The notes beneath the pieces are model-generated. The model made no database searches. It had not been told where the DNA came from and was given only the letters and a program-made list of their open reading frames with translations. A stretch of 64,000 bases of DNA, taken from assembly GCF_005937985.2 (NCBI RefSeq), contig NZ_CP042172.1:2604001-2668000 (forward strand). Direction: 5' to 3'. The position numbers were made by a program, and so were the translations under genes. This stretch comes from Arthrobacter sp. KBS0702 (lineage in GTDB: Bacteria; Actinomycetota; Actinomycetes; Actinomycetales; Micrococcaceae). Of this stretch, positions 37,002 to 45,832 are shown piece after piece; positions within the stretch are counted from its first letter, which is position 1, and every line of letters starts with the position of its first letter.

Positions 37002-38837
37002 ATGGCAACTGTTAGCGATTTTGTGGTCCAACGCGTCAAGGAATGGGGAGTCAGCCGGATCTTCGCTTTCCCCGGCGACGGGATCGGCGAGTTCGACGGT
37101 GCCTTGGAGAAGGCCCAGCGCGATGGAGCAGGACTTAAGTACGTGCGCCCCACGCACGAGGAGATCTGCTCCCTGATGGCAACCGCCCACGCCAAGTTCA
37201 CCGGTGAAGTCGGCGTCTGCGTTGCCACTTCCAGCCCGGGCGCCTTCCACATGCTCAACGGCCTCTATGACGCCCAGATGGACAACCAGCCGGTCGTCGC
37301 GATCGTGGGCCAGCAGGGGCTGAACTCGCTGGGCACATTCACACAGCAGGAGAACAATCTCGAACGCGTCTTTGCGGATGTCTCTGTATATGTCCAGACG
37401 ATCGTCTCGCCCGAACAGTCACAGGCTGTCGTTGACACCGCCTTCCGTACAGCCACGGTGCGGCTGGGACCGGCCGTAATCATCATTCCCCACGACGTGC
37501 AGGGAATGAAGATGCCTGATCTCACTCCCCAGAACTGGGTATCACGCTCCAGTGCCGTCTCCCCGTCCATCTCAATCGTCCCGCCGGCAAGTGAGATCGT
37601 GAAGGCCGCCGGAATCATCAATGCTGGCACTAAAGTCACGTTCATTGTCGGCCATGGCGCAAACGGCGCCACCGACGAGGTGCTGAAAGCCGCCGACCTT
37701 TGCGGCGCCGGCCTGATCACGGCCCTGCGCGCCAAACAGGTGATCCCCTCCGACGTGCCGCACCACTCGCAGCAGCTCGGTCTCCTCGGCTCCCTGCCCA
37801 GCGCACACCAAATGAGCGGGTGCGACACCCTGGTCTTCCTTGGAACCAACTACCCCTACAGCCAGTTCCTCCCGAAGAGCGGACAGGCACGGGCGATCCA
37901 GGTCGACCTGAAGCCGGAGCAAATGGGATTGCGCTACCCCACCGAACTCAATCTGTGGGGTGATGTGAGGGCGACCCTCACCGCACTCATCCCGCACCTG
38001 GAGGCGAAAACCGACCTCTCCTGGCAGAACACCGTCGCCGAGGAGATGCTCGAGTGGGAAAACGAGATGGAAGCCCAGGCGATGCTGACCTACAAAGACG
38101 GCGTCAACCCCAGGCGGGTCTACCAGGAATTGAACAAGCGCCTTCCCCCGCAGGCCATCGTCACCGCCGACGCCGGATCCACGGCGGACTGGTACGGCCA
38201 CCACATCAGGCTGCGCCGCGGCATGCTTGGCGATCTTTCCGGCCGGCTTGCCAGCATGCTCGCCGCGATGCCTTACGCCACAGCGGCAAAGTTCGCCTAT
38301 CCGGAACGCTCCGTTATCTGCACCATTGGCGACGGTGCCTTCCAGATGCTCGGCATGAACGAACTGATCACGATTAAGAAGTACCTGCAGGAATGGGAGA
38401 ACCCGCAGCTGATCATCCTGGTTCTGCACAACAACGACTTGACACAGGTGTCATGGGAAATGCGTACCGAGGACGCCAATCCCGTGTGGCCCACCTCTCA
38501 GGACGTCCAGTCGATTGACTATGCCGGGTGGGCGGAACTGCTCGGCTTCACCGGCATCCGGGTCAAAACCGACAGCGAGGTCGCGGGCGCCTGGGACGCG
38601 GCCTTCGCACACCAGGGCGTCACCATCATCGACGCGTACACCAGCAAAAACGTCCCACCCCTTCCTCCTCACATCACCACTGAGTTCGCAAAGCACACAG
38701 CAGAAGCGCTTCTCAAGAAGGACCCCGACGAGATCGGGGTCCTGCGCGACTCCGCCAAGGCCCTGGCAGCCGAAGGAATCGAACGCATCAAAGGAAAGCT
38801 CCACCTTGGCCAGGACCGTGAAGAGAAGCAACACTAA
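37002..38837 (+). CDS. Thiamine-diphosphate-dependent enzyme, pyruvate oxidase/acetolactate-synthase type
   Basis: A 611-residue ThDP enzyme. The catalytic Glu about 53 is in PTHEEICSLMA, the ThDP/metal motif GDGAFQMLGMNEL with downstream HNN is near residues 442-475, and the central domain has HDVQGMKMP and IVGHGANGATDEVLKAADL. Overall it resembles pyruvate oxidases (PoxB-like) and related actinobacterial ThDP oxidases rather than the catalytic subunit IlvB, but product specificity cannot be assigned. It would feed acetate or acetyl-phosphate from pyruvate if PoxB-like. ATG 37002, with GGAGGAAG 6 bases before. Confidence 0.85.
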   Translation: MATVSDFVVQRVKEWGVSRIFAFPGDGIGEFDGALEKAQRDGAGLKYVRPTHEEICSLMATAHAKFTGEVGVCVATSSPGAFHMLNGLYDAQMDNQPVVAIVGQQGLNSLGTFTQQENNLERVFADVSVYVQTIVSPEQSQAVVDTAFRTATVRLGPAVIIIPHDVQGMKMPDLTPQNWVSRSSAVSPSISIVPPASEIVKAAGIINAGTKVTFIVGHGANGATDEVLKAADLCGAGLITALRAKQVIPSDVPHHSQQLGLLGSLPSAHQMSGCDTLVFLGTNYPYSQFLPKSGQARAIQVDLKPEQMGLRYPTELNLWGDVRATLTALIPHLEAKTDLSWQNTVAEEMLEWENEMEAQAMLTYKDGVNPRRVYQELNKRLPPQAIVTADAGSTADWYGHHIRLRRGMLGDLSGRLASMLAAMPYATAAKFAYPERSVICTIGDGAFQMLGMNELITIKKYLQEWENPQLIILVLHNNDLTQVSWEMRTEDANPVWPTSQDVQSIDYAGWAELLGFTGIRVKTDSEVAGAWDAAFAHQGVTIIDAYTSKNVPPLPPHITTEFAKHTAEALLKKDPDEIGVLRDSAKALAAEGIERIKGKLHLGQDREEKQH

Positions 38838-39092
38838 GGCCCGCGATGGAAAGGAGACGGGAAAGATAGGTTCCGAAAGTACTCATCGGTAGCATGTGGC
38901 AGCTCTCCTCAGGCCGGCCCCAGTGCGCCAGCACCCGGGGGCCGCCGGAGCCGTCGCGTCCGCATCCCGGCCTGCCGGCGGCCCTTCAACAAACGTCCGC
39001 GCGGGGCCCGACGTCGGACACTCCCAGGAGTCCCAGGACTTCTCCAGCAATTTCATTGCGGCCTCGCAATTGTTGCGTTTAGACTCGGTAGC

Positions 39093-40871
39093 ATGCTTAG
39101 TGATTCGTTTCCAGGCTTTCCCCCTCACGCGTTACGTGAGTACGCGATGGTTGCCGACGGCGCCCGCGCGGCCCTGATAGGCCCCGGCGGGGACGTGGTG
39201 TGGATGTGCGCACCGCAATGGCAGGACGACGCGGTGTTCTCGGGACTCTTGGGCGGTCCCGGAACGTTCGCCGTGACGCCTACCGACCCGCACAACGTCT
39301 GGGGCGGACAGTACGAGGACGGAACCCTGATCTGGGTGAGCCGGTGGGTAACCGGCTCAGGAATTATTGAATGCCGGGAAGCGCTGGCGTACCCCGGGGA
39401 TCCCACCCGTGCCGTGCTGCTGCGCCGGATCCGTGCCGTGCGGGGCCAGGCAACCGTGCGGGTGACGTTGGACGCCCGAGCGAACTTCGGCAAGCACAAG
39501 ATGACCAGGCTTTCCTGTGAGGACGGTCTATGGACCGCGAGCTCGGCAGACCTCAGGATACGCCTCGGCGGCGCGGCGGGGGCGAAGGCGGGAGCGGGAG
39601 GACTCGAAGTGGTTCTCGAACTTGCCGAAGGCGAACACCACGATCTGGTTTTGGAAATCTCCAACCGCGAACTGCCCGCTGAGCCGGCGCAGGCCGCTCA
39701 GGCGTGGAACGCGACAGAAAATGCGTGGCACTCGGCCGTCCCCCGCTTAGACAACACCATATCCCCGGATGACTGCCGGCAGTCCTACGCCGTTCTTCGC
39801 GGAATGACAGGGGTGGGAGGAGCCATGGTCGCCGCGTCGACCATGGGCCTGCCCGAACGGGCCGGGCAGAAAAGGAACTACGACTACCGCTACGCGTGGA
39901 TCCGGGATCAGTGTTTTGTCGGCCAGTCGGTGGCGGCCTGCGAGATGTTTCCGCTGCTGGATGACGCGGTCGGTTTCGTTTCCGCCAGGCTGCTCACGGA
40001 CGGGCCGGAAATGAAGCCGGCCTACACCACCGAGGGCGGCCGCGTCCCGGATGAATGGGATGTTGGGCTGCCCGGCTACCCCGGGGGGTCCGCTAAGGCC
40101 GGCAATTGGGTCAATAACCAGTTCCAGCTGGACGCATTCGGGGAGTCGTTGCTGCTGTTCGCCGCCGCTGCGGAGAATGACCGTCTGAACCTTGAGCACT
40201 GGAAGGCGGCGGAGATCTGCGCGGACGCCATCATGGCGCGGTGGCAGGAACCTGACGCGGGCATGTGGGAACTCGACAACAGGAGGTGGGCCCACTCCCG
40301 CCTCATCTGCGCCGCCGGGTTGCGCGCCATCGGCCGCAATGCCCCGCCGCAACAGGGGGCCACGTGGACCTCGCAGGCTGACGCCCTCTTTACCGATGTG
40401 GCCAAAGACTGCCTGCATTCCAGCGGACGGTGGCAACGGGCACCCGGCGACGACCGGGTCGATGCGTCCCTGCTTCTCCCGGTAATCCGGGGGGCCCTTC
40501 CGGCCGACGATCCCCGCTCCGTTGCCACTCTCAAAGCGATTCGGGACGATCTTGCCCACGACGGGTACCTGTACCGCTTCCGCCAGGACGGACGGCCGCT
40601 GGAAGAGTCCGAGGGCGCCTTCCTGCTGTGCGGCTTCGATATGGCCATGGCCCTGCACCAAAGCGGGGAGACCACTGAAGCGGCGCGCTGGTTTGAAAGA
40701 AACCGTGCAGCCTGCGGCTCACCGGGACTCTTCACGGAGGAGTACGACATTGAACAGCGCCAACTCCGGGGCAACTTCCCCCAGGCCTTCGTTCACGCAG
40801 CCCTGCTGGAAACATCCCGGCGGCTCGCCGATCCCCCTCCCCCTTGGCGGGGTCTGAATTCTGAGCAGTGA
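39093..40871 (+). CDS. GH15 family glycoside hydrolase (glucoamylase/trehalase-like)
   Basis: A 592-residue glycoside hydrolase of family 15. The N-terminal beta-rich domain is followed by the (alpha/alpha)6 barrel. The region YDYRYAWIRDQCF (about 263-275) is the W-I-R-D signature. The general acid region WQEPDAGMWEL has Glu about 393 and the general base lies in LFTEEYD (Glu about 549-550). Such bacterial proteins hydrolyse alpha-glucosidic links, including trehalose. No signal peptide is seen, so it acts in the cytoplasm. ATG 39093; no obvious partner gene directly upstream. Confidence 0.85.
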   Translation: MLSDSFPGFPPHALREYAMVADGARAALIGPGGDVVWMCAPQWQDDAVFSGLLGGPGTFAVTPTDPHNVWGGQYEDGTLIWVSRWVTGSGIIECREALAYPGDPTRAVLLRRIRAVRGQATVRVTLDARANFGKHKMTRLSCEDGLWTASSADLRIRLGGAAGAKAGAGGLEVVLELAEGEHHDLVLEISNRELPAEPAQAAQAWNATENAWHSAVPRLDNTISPDDCRQSYAVLRGMTGVGGAMVAASTMGLPERAGQKRNYDYRYAWIRDQCFVGQSVAACEMFPLLDDAVGFVSARLLTDGPEMKPAYTTEGGRVPDEWDVGLPGYPGGSAKAGNWVNNQFQLDAFGESLLLFAAAAENDRLNLEHWKAAEICADAIMARWQEPDAGMWELDNRRWAHSRLICAAGLRAIGRNAPPQQGATWTSQADALFTDVAKDCLHSSGRWQRAPGDDRVDASLLLPVIRGALPADDPRSVATLKAIRDDLAHDGYLYRFRQDGRPLEESEGAFLLCGFDMAMALHQSGETTEAARWFERNRAACGSPGLFTEEYDIEQRQLRGNFPQAFVHAALLETSRRLADPPPPWRGLNSEQ

Positions 40872-40923
40872 GCACCATCAACCATCTCCGGGCGACCTGC
40901 CCGGGCCAGGACGAGGAGCACTC

Positions 40924-41946
40924 ATGAACACCTTCAAAGACAAGACAATCGTTGTGACAGGCGCCAGCGGCGGCATCGGCCGGGCGACGGCCATCGCCTT
41001 TGGCAGACACGGCGCCTCCGTCGCCCTTCTGGCCCGGGGCGAGGCAGGGCTGGCGGGCGCAGCAAAAGAAGTCGAAGACTCGGGCGGCCGGGCGCTGGCC
41101 ATCGCGGTGGACACGTCCGACTATGATGCCCTCGACGCGGCAGCAAGCCGCATTGAGCAGGAACTGGGACCGATTGACATCTGGGTCAACGTTGCCTTCA
41201 CTTCCGTGTTCGCCCCCTTCGCCGAGATCAAGCCGGAGGAATACAAACGCGTCACCGACGTCAGCTATCTGGGATACGTCTACGGAACAATGATCGCGCT
41301 GGACCGCATGAAGAAACACAACCGGGGCACCATCGTCCAGGTCGGCTCGGCGCTGGCCTACCGGGGCATCCCGCTCCAGTCCGCCTACTGCGGCGCCAAG
41401 CACGCCATCCAGGGCTTCAATGAATCACTTCGCTGCGAATTGCTGCACGACGGGAGTCCGGTCAAAACGACCATGGTGCAAATGCCTGCGGTCAACACGC
41501 CACAGTTCAGCTGGGTACTTTCCAGACTGCCGAACAAGGCCCAGCCGGTTCCGCCGATCTACCAGCCGGAAGTCGCTGCCCGCGGGGTACTCTTTGCCGC
41601 CGCGCATCCGCACCGCCGGGAGTACTGGGTGGGGGCAAGCACCGCAGCCACCCTGGTGGCGAACGCTGTGGCCCCCGGACTGCTGGACAGGTACCTGGCC
41701 CGGAAAGGATTCGCCTCCCAGCAGAGGCCGCAAAGCCGCGACCCGGAACAGCCCGTCAACCTCTGGGAACCGGCCGACGAGGACCGGGATTTCGGAACTC
41801 ACGGGGCGTTTGATGCCCGCTCGGCGGCGCGGAGCCCTCAACTATGGGCCTCCCACCACCACGGCACCGTCCTGGCGGCGGCCGGTGCCACCGTGTTGGG
41901 TTTGTGGGCATTCGGCGGGGCGCTGCTGGGTAGGACAGGCCGGTGA
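40924..41946 (+). CDS. Short-chain dehydrogenase with C-terminal membrane segment
   Basis: A 340-residue SDR, longer than the classical 250. The nucleotide motif is VTGASGGIGRA (about 12-20); Ser about 142, Tyr about 155 and Lys about 159 (SAYCGAKH) form the catalytic set. The usual NNAG is NVAFTS. A C-terminal extension of about 90 residues ends in a hydrophobic helix (LAAAGATVLGLWAFGGALL), a likely membrane anchor. ATG 40924 has GAGGAG upstream. It overlaps the next gene and lies in the sugar-oxidation cluster; the substrate is unknown. Confidence 0.85.
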   Translation: MNTFKDKTIVVTGASGGIGRATAIAFGRHGASVALLARGEAGLAGAAKEVEDSGGRALAIAVDTSDYDALDAAASRIEQELGPIDIWVNVAFTSVFAPFAEIKPEEYKRVTDVSYLGYVYGTMIALDRMKKHNRGTIVQVGSALAYRGIPLQSAYCGAKHAIQGFNESLRCELLHDGSPVKTTMVQMPAVNTPQFSWVLSRLPNKAQPVPPIYQPEVAARGVLFAAAHPHRREYWVGASTAATLVANAVAPGLLDRYLARKGFASQQRPQSRDPEQPVNLWEPADEDRDFGTHGAFDARSAARSPQLWASHHHGTVLAAAGATVLGLWAFGGALLGRTGR

Positions 41947-42332
41947 GGGCGATGGAAGCCACCCGGGCGGCGTACGGACTGTGCCAACTGGCCTTTCCGA
42001 GCATGATCTTCCGTCTGGCGCTCGGACACCAGCCGGACCGGCGGGTCCGCGCAGTGGTCCGTATTCTTGGCGCCAGGCACCTCCTGCAGGCGCTGGTCGT
42101 TGGCGCGGCGCCTTTCTCCCGATCGCTACACCTCGGCGCCGGTGTGGTGGACTGGTTGCACTCGGCCAGCATGGTGGGGTTGGCGGTTACGGATCGGCGG
42201 CGCCGCAGGGCCGCCGCGCTGGACGCTGTGATTGCCGGCCTGTTCGCGGGTACGGAATTTGGCCTGAGCGGCGGAATCAGGCCGCGCCGGCCCGCAGCGC
42301 TACCGCCAGCGGGCCGCCGCAAGGGGCGGTGA
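41943..42332 (+). CDS. Small membrane-associated hypothetical protein
   Basis: A 129-residue protein read from GTG 41943 (overlapping the SDR stop) or ATG 41952. Hydrophobic stretches near residues 40-60 (ARHLLQALVVGAAPFSRSLH) and 60-105 suggest two or three weak helices; the N- and C-termini are basic, with a Pro/Arg-rich tail. I recognise no family. The overlap with the SDR gene supports translational coupling. Confidence 0.5.
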   Translation: MRAMEATRAAYGLCQLAFPSMIFRLALGHQPDRRVRAVVRILGARHLLQALVVGAAPFSRSLHLGAGVVDWLHSASMVGLAVTDRRRRRAAALDAVIAGLFAGTEFGLSGGIRPRRPAALPPAGRRKGR

Positions 42333-42344
42333 GCCCATGTCGAT

Positions 42345-42875
42345 TCAGCGGTGGAGGGCCAGTGCGAAGCGTCCATCTTCGGTTTCAGTTTCCCCGGAGG
42401 CTTCCGCGAACGCGTTCATGGCCTCGGTCAGGGACTTCCTGGTCTGTGCGGGCAGGTGTTCCAGGACCGCTGCTATCGCTTCACGGCGGTGTGACATCAC
42501 CTGCTCCACCAGTCGCGTGCCCTTCGCGGTGAGGACTAGCTTGGACAGGCGGCGGTCCTGTGGATCCTCTCCCCGCTCAATCAGCCCGGCCTGGACCAGC
42601 CGGTCACACGTCCGCGTGGCGTTCGAGGGATGGACCCCCAGCTCGACGGCAACCGCACCGAGGTTTTGCGGCCCGCGGTTCGCGATGAGCACCAGCACCC
42701 GCAACTGCGGCGTCGTCACCACGTCTTCTACTTCTGCCACCGACCGCGCAGCGACGCGGAGCAAGACGTTGGCCGCCCGGACCACCGCATCCACCTCGCT
42801 GCCATCCAAGGGCACTTTCCGCGCACCGGCGGCTTGTATTGCATCTTCTGAATTTGCCACACCACGAGTATCCAT
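42345..42875 (-). CDS. MarR-family transcriptional regulator
   Basis: A 176-residue MarR protein. The winged helix-turn-helix is clear: TTPQLRVLVLIANRG, NLGAVAVELGVHPSNATRTC (recognition helix), then the wing LIERGEDPQDRRLSKLVLT. The N-terminal and C-terminal helices (SHRREAIAAVLEHLPAQTR) dimerise. ATG 42875 gives the usual length. It is divergent from the membrane protein/gluconate-dehydrogenase-type operon, and the 63-base gap holds an operator candidate, so it probably controls that operon. Confidence 0.88.
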   Translation of the reverse strand: MDTRGVANSEDAIQAAGARKVPLDGSEVDAVVRAANVLLRVAARSVAEVEDVVTTPQLRVLVLIANRGPQNLGAVAVELGVHPSNATRTCDRLVQAGLIERGEDPQDRRLSKLVLTAKGTRLVEQVMSHRREAIAAVLEHLPAQTRKSLTEAMNAFAEASGETETEDGRFALALHR

Positions 42876-42882
42876 CCATCTG

Positions 42883-42904
42883 TTGCGCAAGTGAAATATT
42901 TGCG
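42883..42904. promoter_or_regulatory. Candidate MarR operator
   Basis: TTGCGCAA, a perfect palindrome at 42883-42890, is followed by TTTGCG at 42899-42904. It lies in the 63-base gap between the marR-type gene and the divergent operon. Confidence 0.4.
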
Positions 42905-42938
42905 TCGCGGCAGAACCAGTCTGACTGCAAGGAGCGCC

Positions 42939-43397
42939 ATGAAGACACCAGTTACACCCGGGGCAACCGTCTACGGGATAGACCGGATGATCCGCAACGT
43001 GGAAACCGGCCGCTTCGAGCGGTCCCTTTCCGGGATTACCGCGATCGGCGCCCTCGTGACCGCCGCAGAAATATATTTTGAGCATGACAAGGCAAGCTTT
43101 GGCAACAAACTGATGTGGATCCCTGTTGCCCTCGGACCGCTCGGAGCAGCTGCCGGCGTGGCTGGAGTGTTCAGCAGGCGGATGGCCAAAACGGCGCTCC
43201 CCTTGGCCTCCGCAGCAATTGTCGCCAACGGCCTGCAGGGAACATATCTACACGCCCGGGGCATTGCGCAGAAACCCGGCGGGTTTTCGAACTTGAAGTA
43301 CAACATGGAAATGGGGCCGCCGCTGCTGGCCCCGCTCCTGGTGACTGTGGTGGGCGGCATGGGTCTGCTCGCCGCGGTGCTCAGGAGGGAAAGGTGA
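42939..43397 (+). CDS. Membrane protein, first gene of the gluconate-dehydrogenase-type operon
   Basis: A 152-residue protein with about four hydrophobic segments (ITAIGALVTAAEIYF, MWIPVALGPLGAAAGVAGVF, ALPLASAAIVANGLQG, PPLLAPLLVTVVGGMGLLAAV). ATG 42939 has AAGGAGC upstream. The stop overlaps the next start (GTGA), a sign of tight coupling with the subunit-3-like gene. It may anchor the GMC flavoprotein complex in the membrane; that is inference. No family name recognised. Confidence 0.7.
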   Translation: MKTPVTPGATVYGIDRMIRNVETGRFERSLSGITAIGALVTAAEIYFEHDKASFGNKLMWIPVALGPLGAAAGVAGVFSRRMAKTALPLASAAIVANGLQGTYLHARGIAQKPGGFSNLKYNMEMGPPLLAPLLVTVVGGMGLLAAVLRRER

Positions 43398-44050
43398 CGG
43401 CCCTGCCGCTGGACCCGAAGGACGGTGGCGGCCGCTTCCCGGGCTTCGATGCCCAGGGGCAGTCCCGGCACTGGGATCAGGTGACGCAAGGCGTCGTTCT
43501 GGCACGCCTCGGCCGGCCGGCCGACCTGCGCTTCTTCACCGTCGCGGAGGAGGCAGCAGCGAGGGCGCTGTTTGACCAACTGCTGGACCAGCGTGAGGAA
43601 CCCCGGGTCCCGGTGGTCAATATGGTCGGCTCACGTTTGGCCGAGGACCAGACCGACGGCTGGCACTACGAGGGCATGGAACCGGACCCGGCGGCCTGGC
43701 GCAGCACCCTCGCGGCGCTGGACGCCGAGGCCCGGGCACGGAGCGGGAAAGCGTTTTGCGAGCTGTCCTGGGATGAGCAGGAAGGCCTCCTGACGGACAT
43801 TCACCACGCCGAACAGTGGCGGGGGCGGCAGGCATCCCAGGTATGGAGCCTCTGGACCCGGTATGCGTGCACGGCCTTCTACTCGCATCCCCTGGCCTGG
43901 GATGAGATTGGTTTTGCCGGGCCCGCTTATCCACGCGGATACAAGAATCTTGGCCTCGACGCCCGTGAGCCTTTCGAAGTGCCGGACGCCCGCCCCGGAC
44001 AGGATCCGGCCCGTCCCAATACAAAATCCGGGAAAGGGAGGCGACACTGA
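43394..44050 (+). CDS. Gluconate 2-dehydrogenase subunit 3-like protein
   Basis: A 218-residue protein of the gluconate 2-dehydrogenase subunit 3 family, which assists the GMC flavoprotein subunit. The start region has FFTVAEEAAARALFDQLLDQ, typical of the family, followed by the GSRLAEDQTDGWHYEG and LSWDEQEGLLTDIHHAE segments. The GTG 43394 overlaps the membrane protein, has GGAGGGAAAG upstream, and the stop overlaps the GMC gene's ATG (TGATG). No Tat or Sec signal is obvious, unlike many homologues. Confidence 0.82.
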   Translation: MTALPLDPKDGGGRFPGFDAQGQSRHWDQVTQGVVLARLGRPADLRFFTVAEEAAARALFDQLLDQREEPRVPVVNMVGSRLAEDQTDGWHYEGMEPDPAAWRSTLAALDAEARARSGKAFCELSWDEQEGLLTDIHHAEQWRGRQASQVWSLWTRYACTAFYSHPLAWDEIGFAGPAYPRGYKNLGLDAREPFEVPDARPGQDPARPNTKSGKGRRH

Positions 44051-45687
44051 TGGCCTCGGTAAAAGATAGGAACGCCTCCGCGTGGCTGCTGCCCCCCGTG
44101 CCGGGAACTAACCACGCCATGCGCACCGACATGGCCCGGTTCCAGGACGATGACGAAGTCGACATAGTGATCGTCGGGTGCGGTGCGGGCGGCTCTACTC
44201 TCCTGCAGCGCTTGGCCCGCGCGGGCTGGAAGGCAGTCGCCCTGGATGCGGGCCCTTTCTGGGACCCGGAGCGCGACTGGGTCAGCGACGAGGCGGCCTC
44301 ACACCACCTGTACTGGACGGAACCGCGGGTGATCTCCGGGGACGATCCGGTGCCCCTGGGCTCAAACAACTCGGGCCGGGGCGTGGGCGGCTCCATGGTG
44401 CATTACGCAGGCTACACCCCCAGGTTCCACCCGAGTGACTTCCATACCTACAGTGCCGACGGGGTGGGCGCCGACTGGCCCTTCGAGTACGAGGATCTTA
44501 AGTCGTACTACGAGGACATCGAAGGCGAACTTCCGGTGGCCGGGGAACACTGGCCGTGGGGCGATCCACACTCCTATCCGCACAGTCCGCACCCCGTCTC
44601 CGGGAACGGCGAGCTCTTCCTGCGCGGCGCACTGGCCTGCGGTATCACCGCGAAGGTCGGCCCAGTCGCGATCTCCAACGGCCGCTTCGGCAACCGGCCA
44701 CACTGCATCTACCGCGGCTTCTGCCTGCAGGGCTGCAAGGTCAACGCAAAAGCCTCACCCCTGATCACCCATATCCCGGATGCCCTGCACCACGGCGCAG
44801 AAGTACGGGCTGACTCGATGGTGACGAGGATTGAAGTGGACGACACCACGGGCAAAGCCACCGGCGTGCACTACGTCCGCCACGGCCGCACGCGCTTCCA
44901 GCGTGCCCGTATGGTCGCCGTCGCCGGCTACTCCATCGAGACGCCCCGCCTACTGCTCAACTCCACTTCCAAGCGTTTCCCGGACGGGCTGTGCAATGAC
45001 TTCGACCAGGTGGGGAGGTACCTGATGGTCCAGGGAGCGCCCCAGACGGCCGGCAGGTTCGACTCAGAAGTGCGAATGTGGAAGGCGCCCCCGCCGGAAG
45101 TCAGCTCCGAAGACTTCTATGAGACAAACCCGTCCAAGCCCTACAAGCGCGGGTTCTCGATACAGACGGTATCGCCGCTGCCCATCACCTGGGCCGAACA
45201 CGTCGCCGCCCAGGGTCACTGGGGAGCAAAGTTGCGCGAATACATGAGCGACTACGTGCACTGGGCCTGCCTGGGGGCGCTGTGCGAATTCCTGCCGCAG
45301 GCGGACAACCGCGTCACCCTGGCGCAGGAGAAGGACCGGAACTCAATGCCGGTCGCGCACTTCCACTACTCCCAGTGCGACAACGACCGCCAACTCATGG
45401 GCGCCGCCCAGGAAGCCATGGAAAAGGTCCTGAAAGCCGCAGGGGCCGACGAGGTCATCACCATCAAGCGCTACGCGCACTTGGTGGGCGGGGCCCGGAT
45501 GGCGGCGGACGAGCGCCACGGCGTCGTCGACGCCGATTGCCGCAGCTTCGCCGTACCCAACCTCTACATCACCGACGGTAGCGTAATGCCCACCCAAGGA
45601 AGCGCCAACCCGGCATTGACCATCATGGCGGTCGCAGCGCGCACCGCTGAACGGCTGATCGCGGGCGGGGCCAACAATGCGGCCTGA
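44050..45687 (+). CDS. GMC-family FAD oxidoreductase (gluconate-dehydrogenase flavoprotein type)
   Basis: A 545-residue GMC oxidoreductase. The FAD-binding motif GCGAGGS is at about 43-49 (VDIVIVGCGAGGSTLLQRLA). Typical segments are GVGGSMVHYAGYTPRF and NRPHCIYRGFCLQGC. At the C-terminus are HLVGGARMAADERHGVVD and LYITDGSVMPTQGSANPALT, with the active-site His and Asn. It oxidises a sugar, sugar acid or alcohol. With the subunit-3-like protein it would be a membrane sugar-acid dehydrogenase, but the usual cytochrome c subunit is absent from the window. The start overlaps the upstream stop. Confidence 0.9.
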   Translation: MASVKDRNASAWLLPPVPGTNHAMRTDMARFQDDDEVDIVIVGCGAGGSTLLQRLARAGWKAVALDAGPFWDPERDWVSDEAASHHLYWTEPRVISGDDPVPLGSNNSGRGVGGSMVHYAGYTPRFHPSDFHTYSADGVGADWPFEYEDLKSYYEDIEGELPVAGEHWPWGDPHSYPHSPHPVSGNGELFLRGALACGITAKVGPVAISNGRFGNRPHCIYRGFCLQGCKVNAKASPLITHIPDALHHGAEVRADSMVTRIEVDDTTGKATGVHYVRHGRTRFQRARMVAVAGYSIETPRLLLNSTSKRFPDGLCNDFDQVGRYLMVQGAPQTAGRFDSEVRMWKAPPPEVSSEDFYETNPSKPYKRGFSIQTVSPLPITWAEHVAAQGHWGAKLREYMSDYVHWACLGALCEFLPQADNRVTLAQEKDRNSMPVAHFHYSQCDNDRQLMGAAQEAMEKVLKAAGADEVITIKRYAHLVGGARMAADERHGVVDADCRSFAVPNLYITDGSVMPTQGSANPALTIMAVAARTAERLIAGGANNAA

Positions 45688-45736
45688 GCGAACCACCGGC
45701 CGCGTATCCGGGCCGCCGCCACCCAAGGAACGGACC

Positions 45737-45829
45737 ATGCCAAAACAACAGTTCGAAGATTACCTGCTGAACCGATCTCGTGAAGTCAGAACCAAACTGC
45801 AGGTATTCCTTCCGCACAGGAAAGGCTGA
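45737..45829 (+). CDS. Putative 30-residue small protein
   Basis: A short frame, ATG 45737 to TGA 45829, encoding MPKQQFEDYLLNRSREVRTK and ten more residues ending PHRKG. AAGGAACGGACC lies just before the start, and the stop is 3 bases before the next start, whose ribosome site (GGAAAGG) is inside this frame. It is basic, soluble-looking and unlike any family I recognise. It may be a coupling leader or real small protein. Confidence 0.4.
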   Translation: MPKQQFEDYLLNRSREVRTKLQVFLPHRKG

Positions 45830-45832
45830 GCC

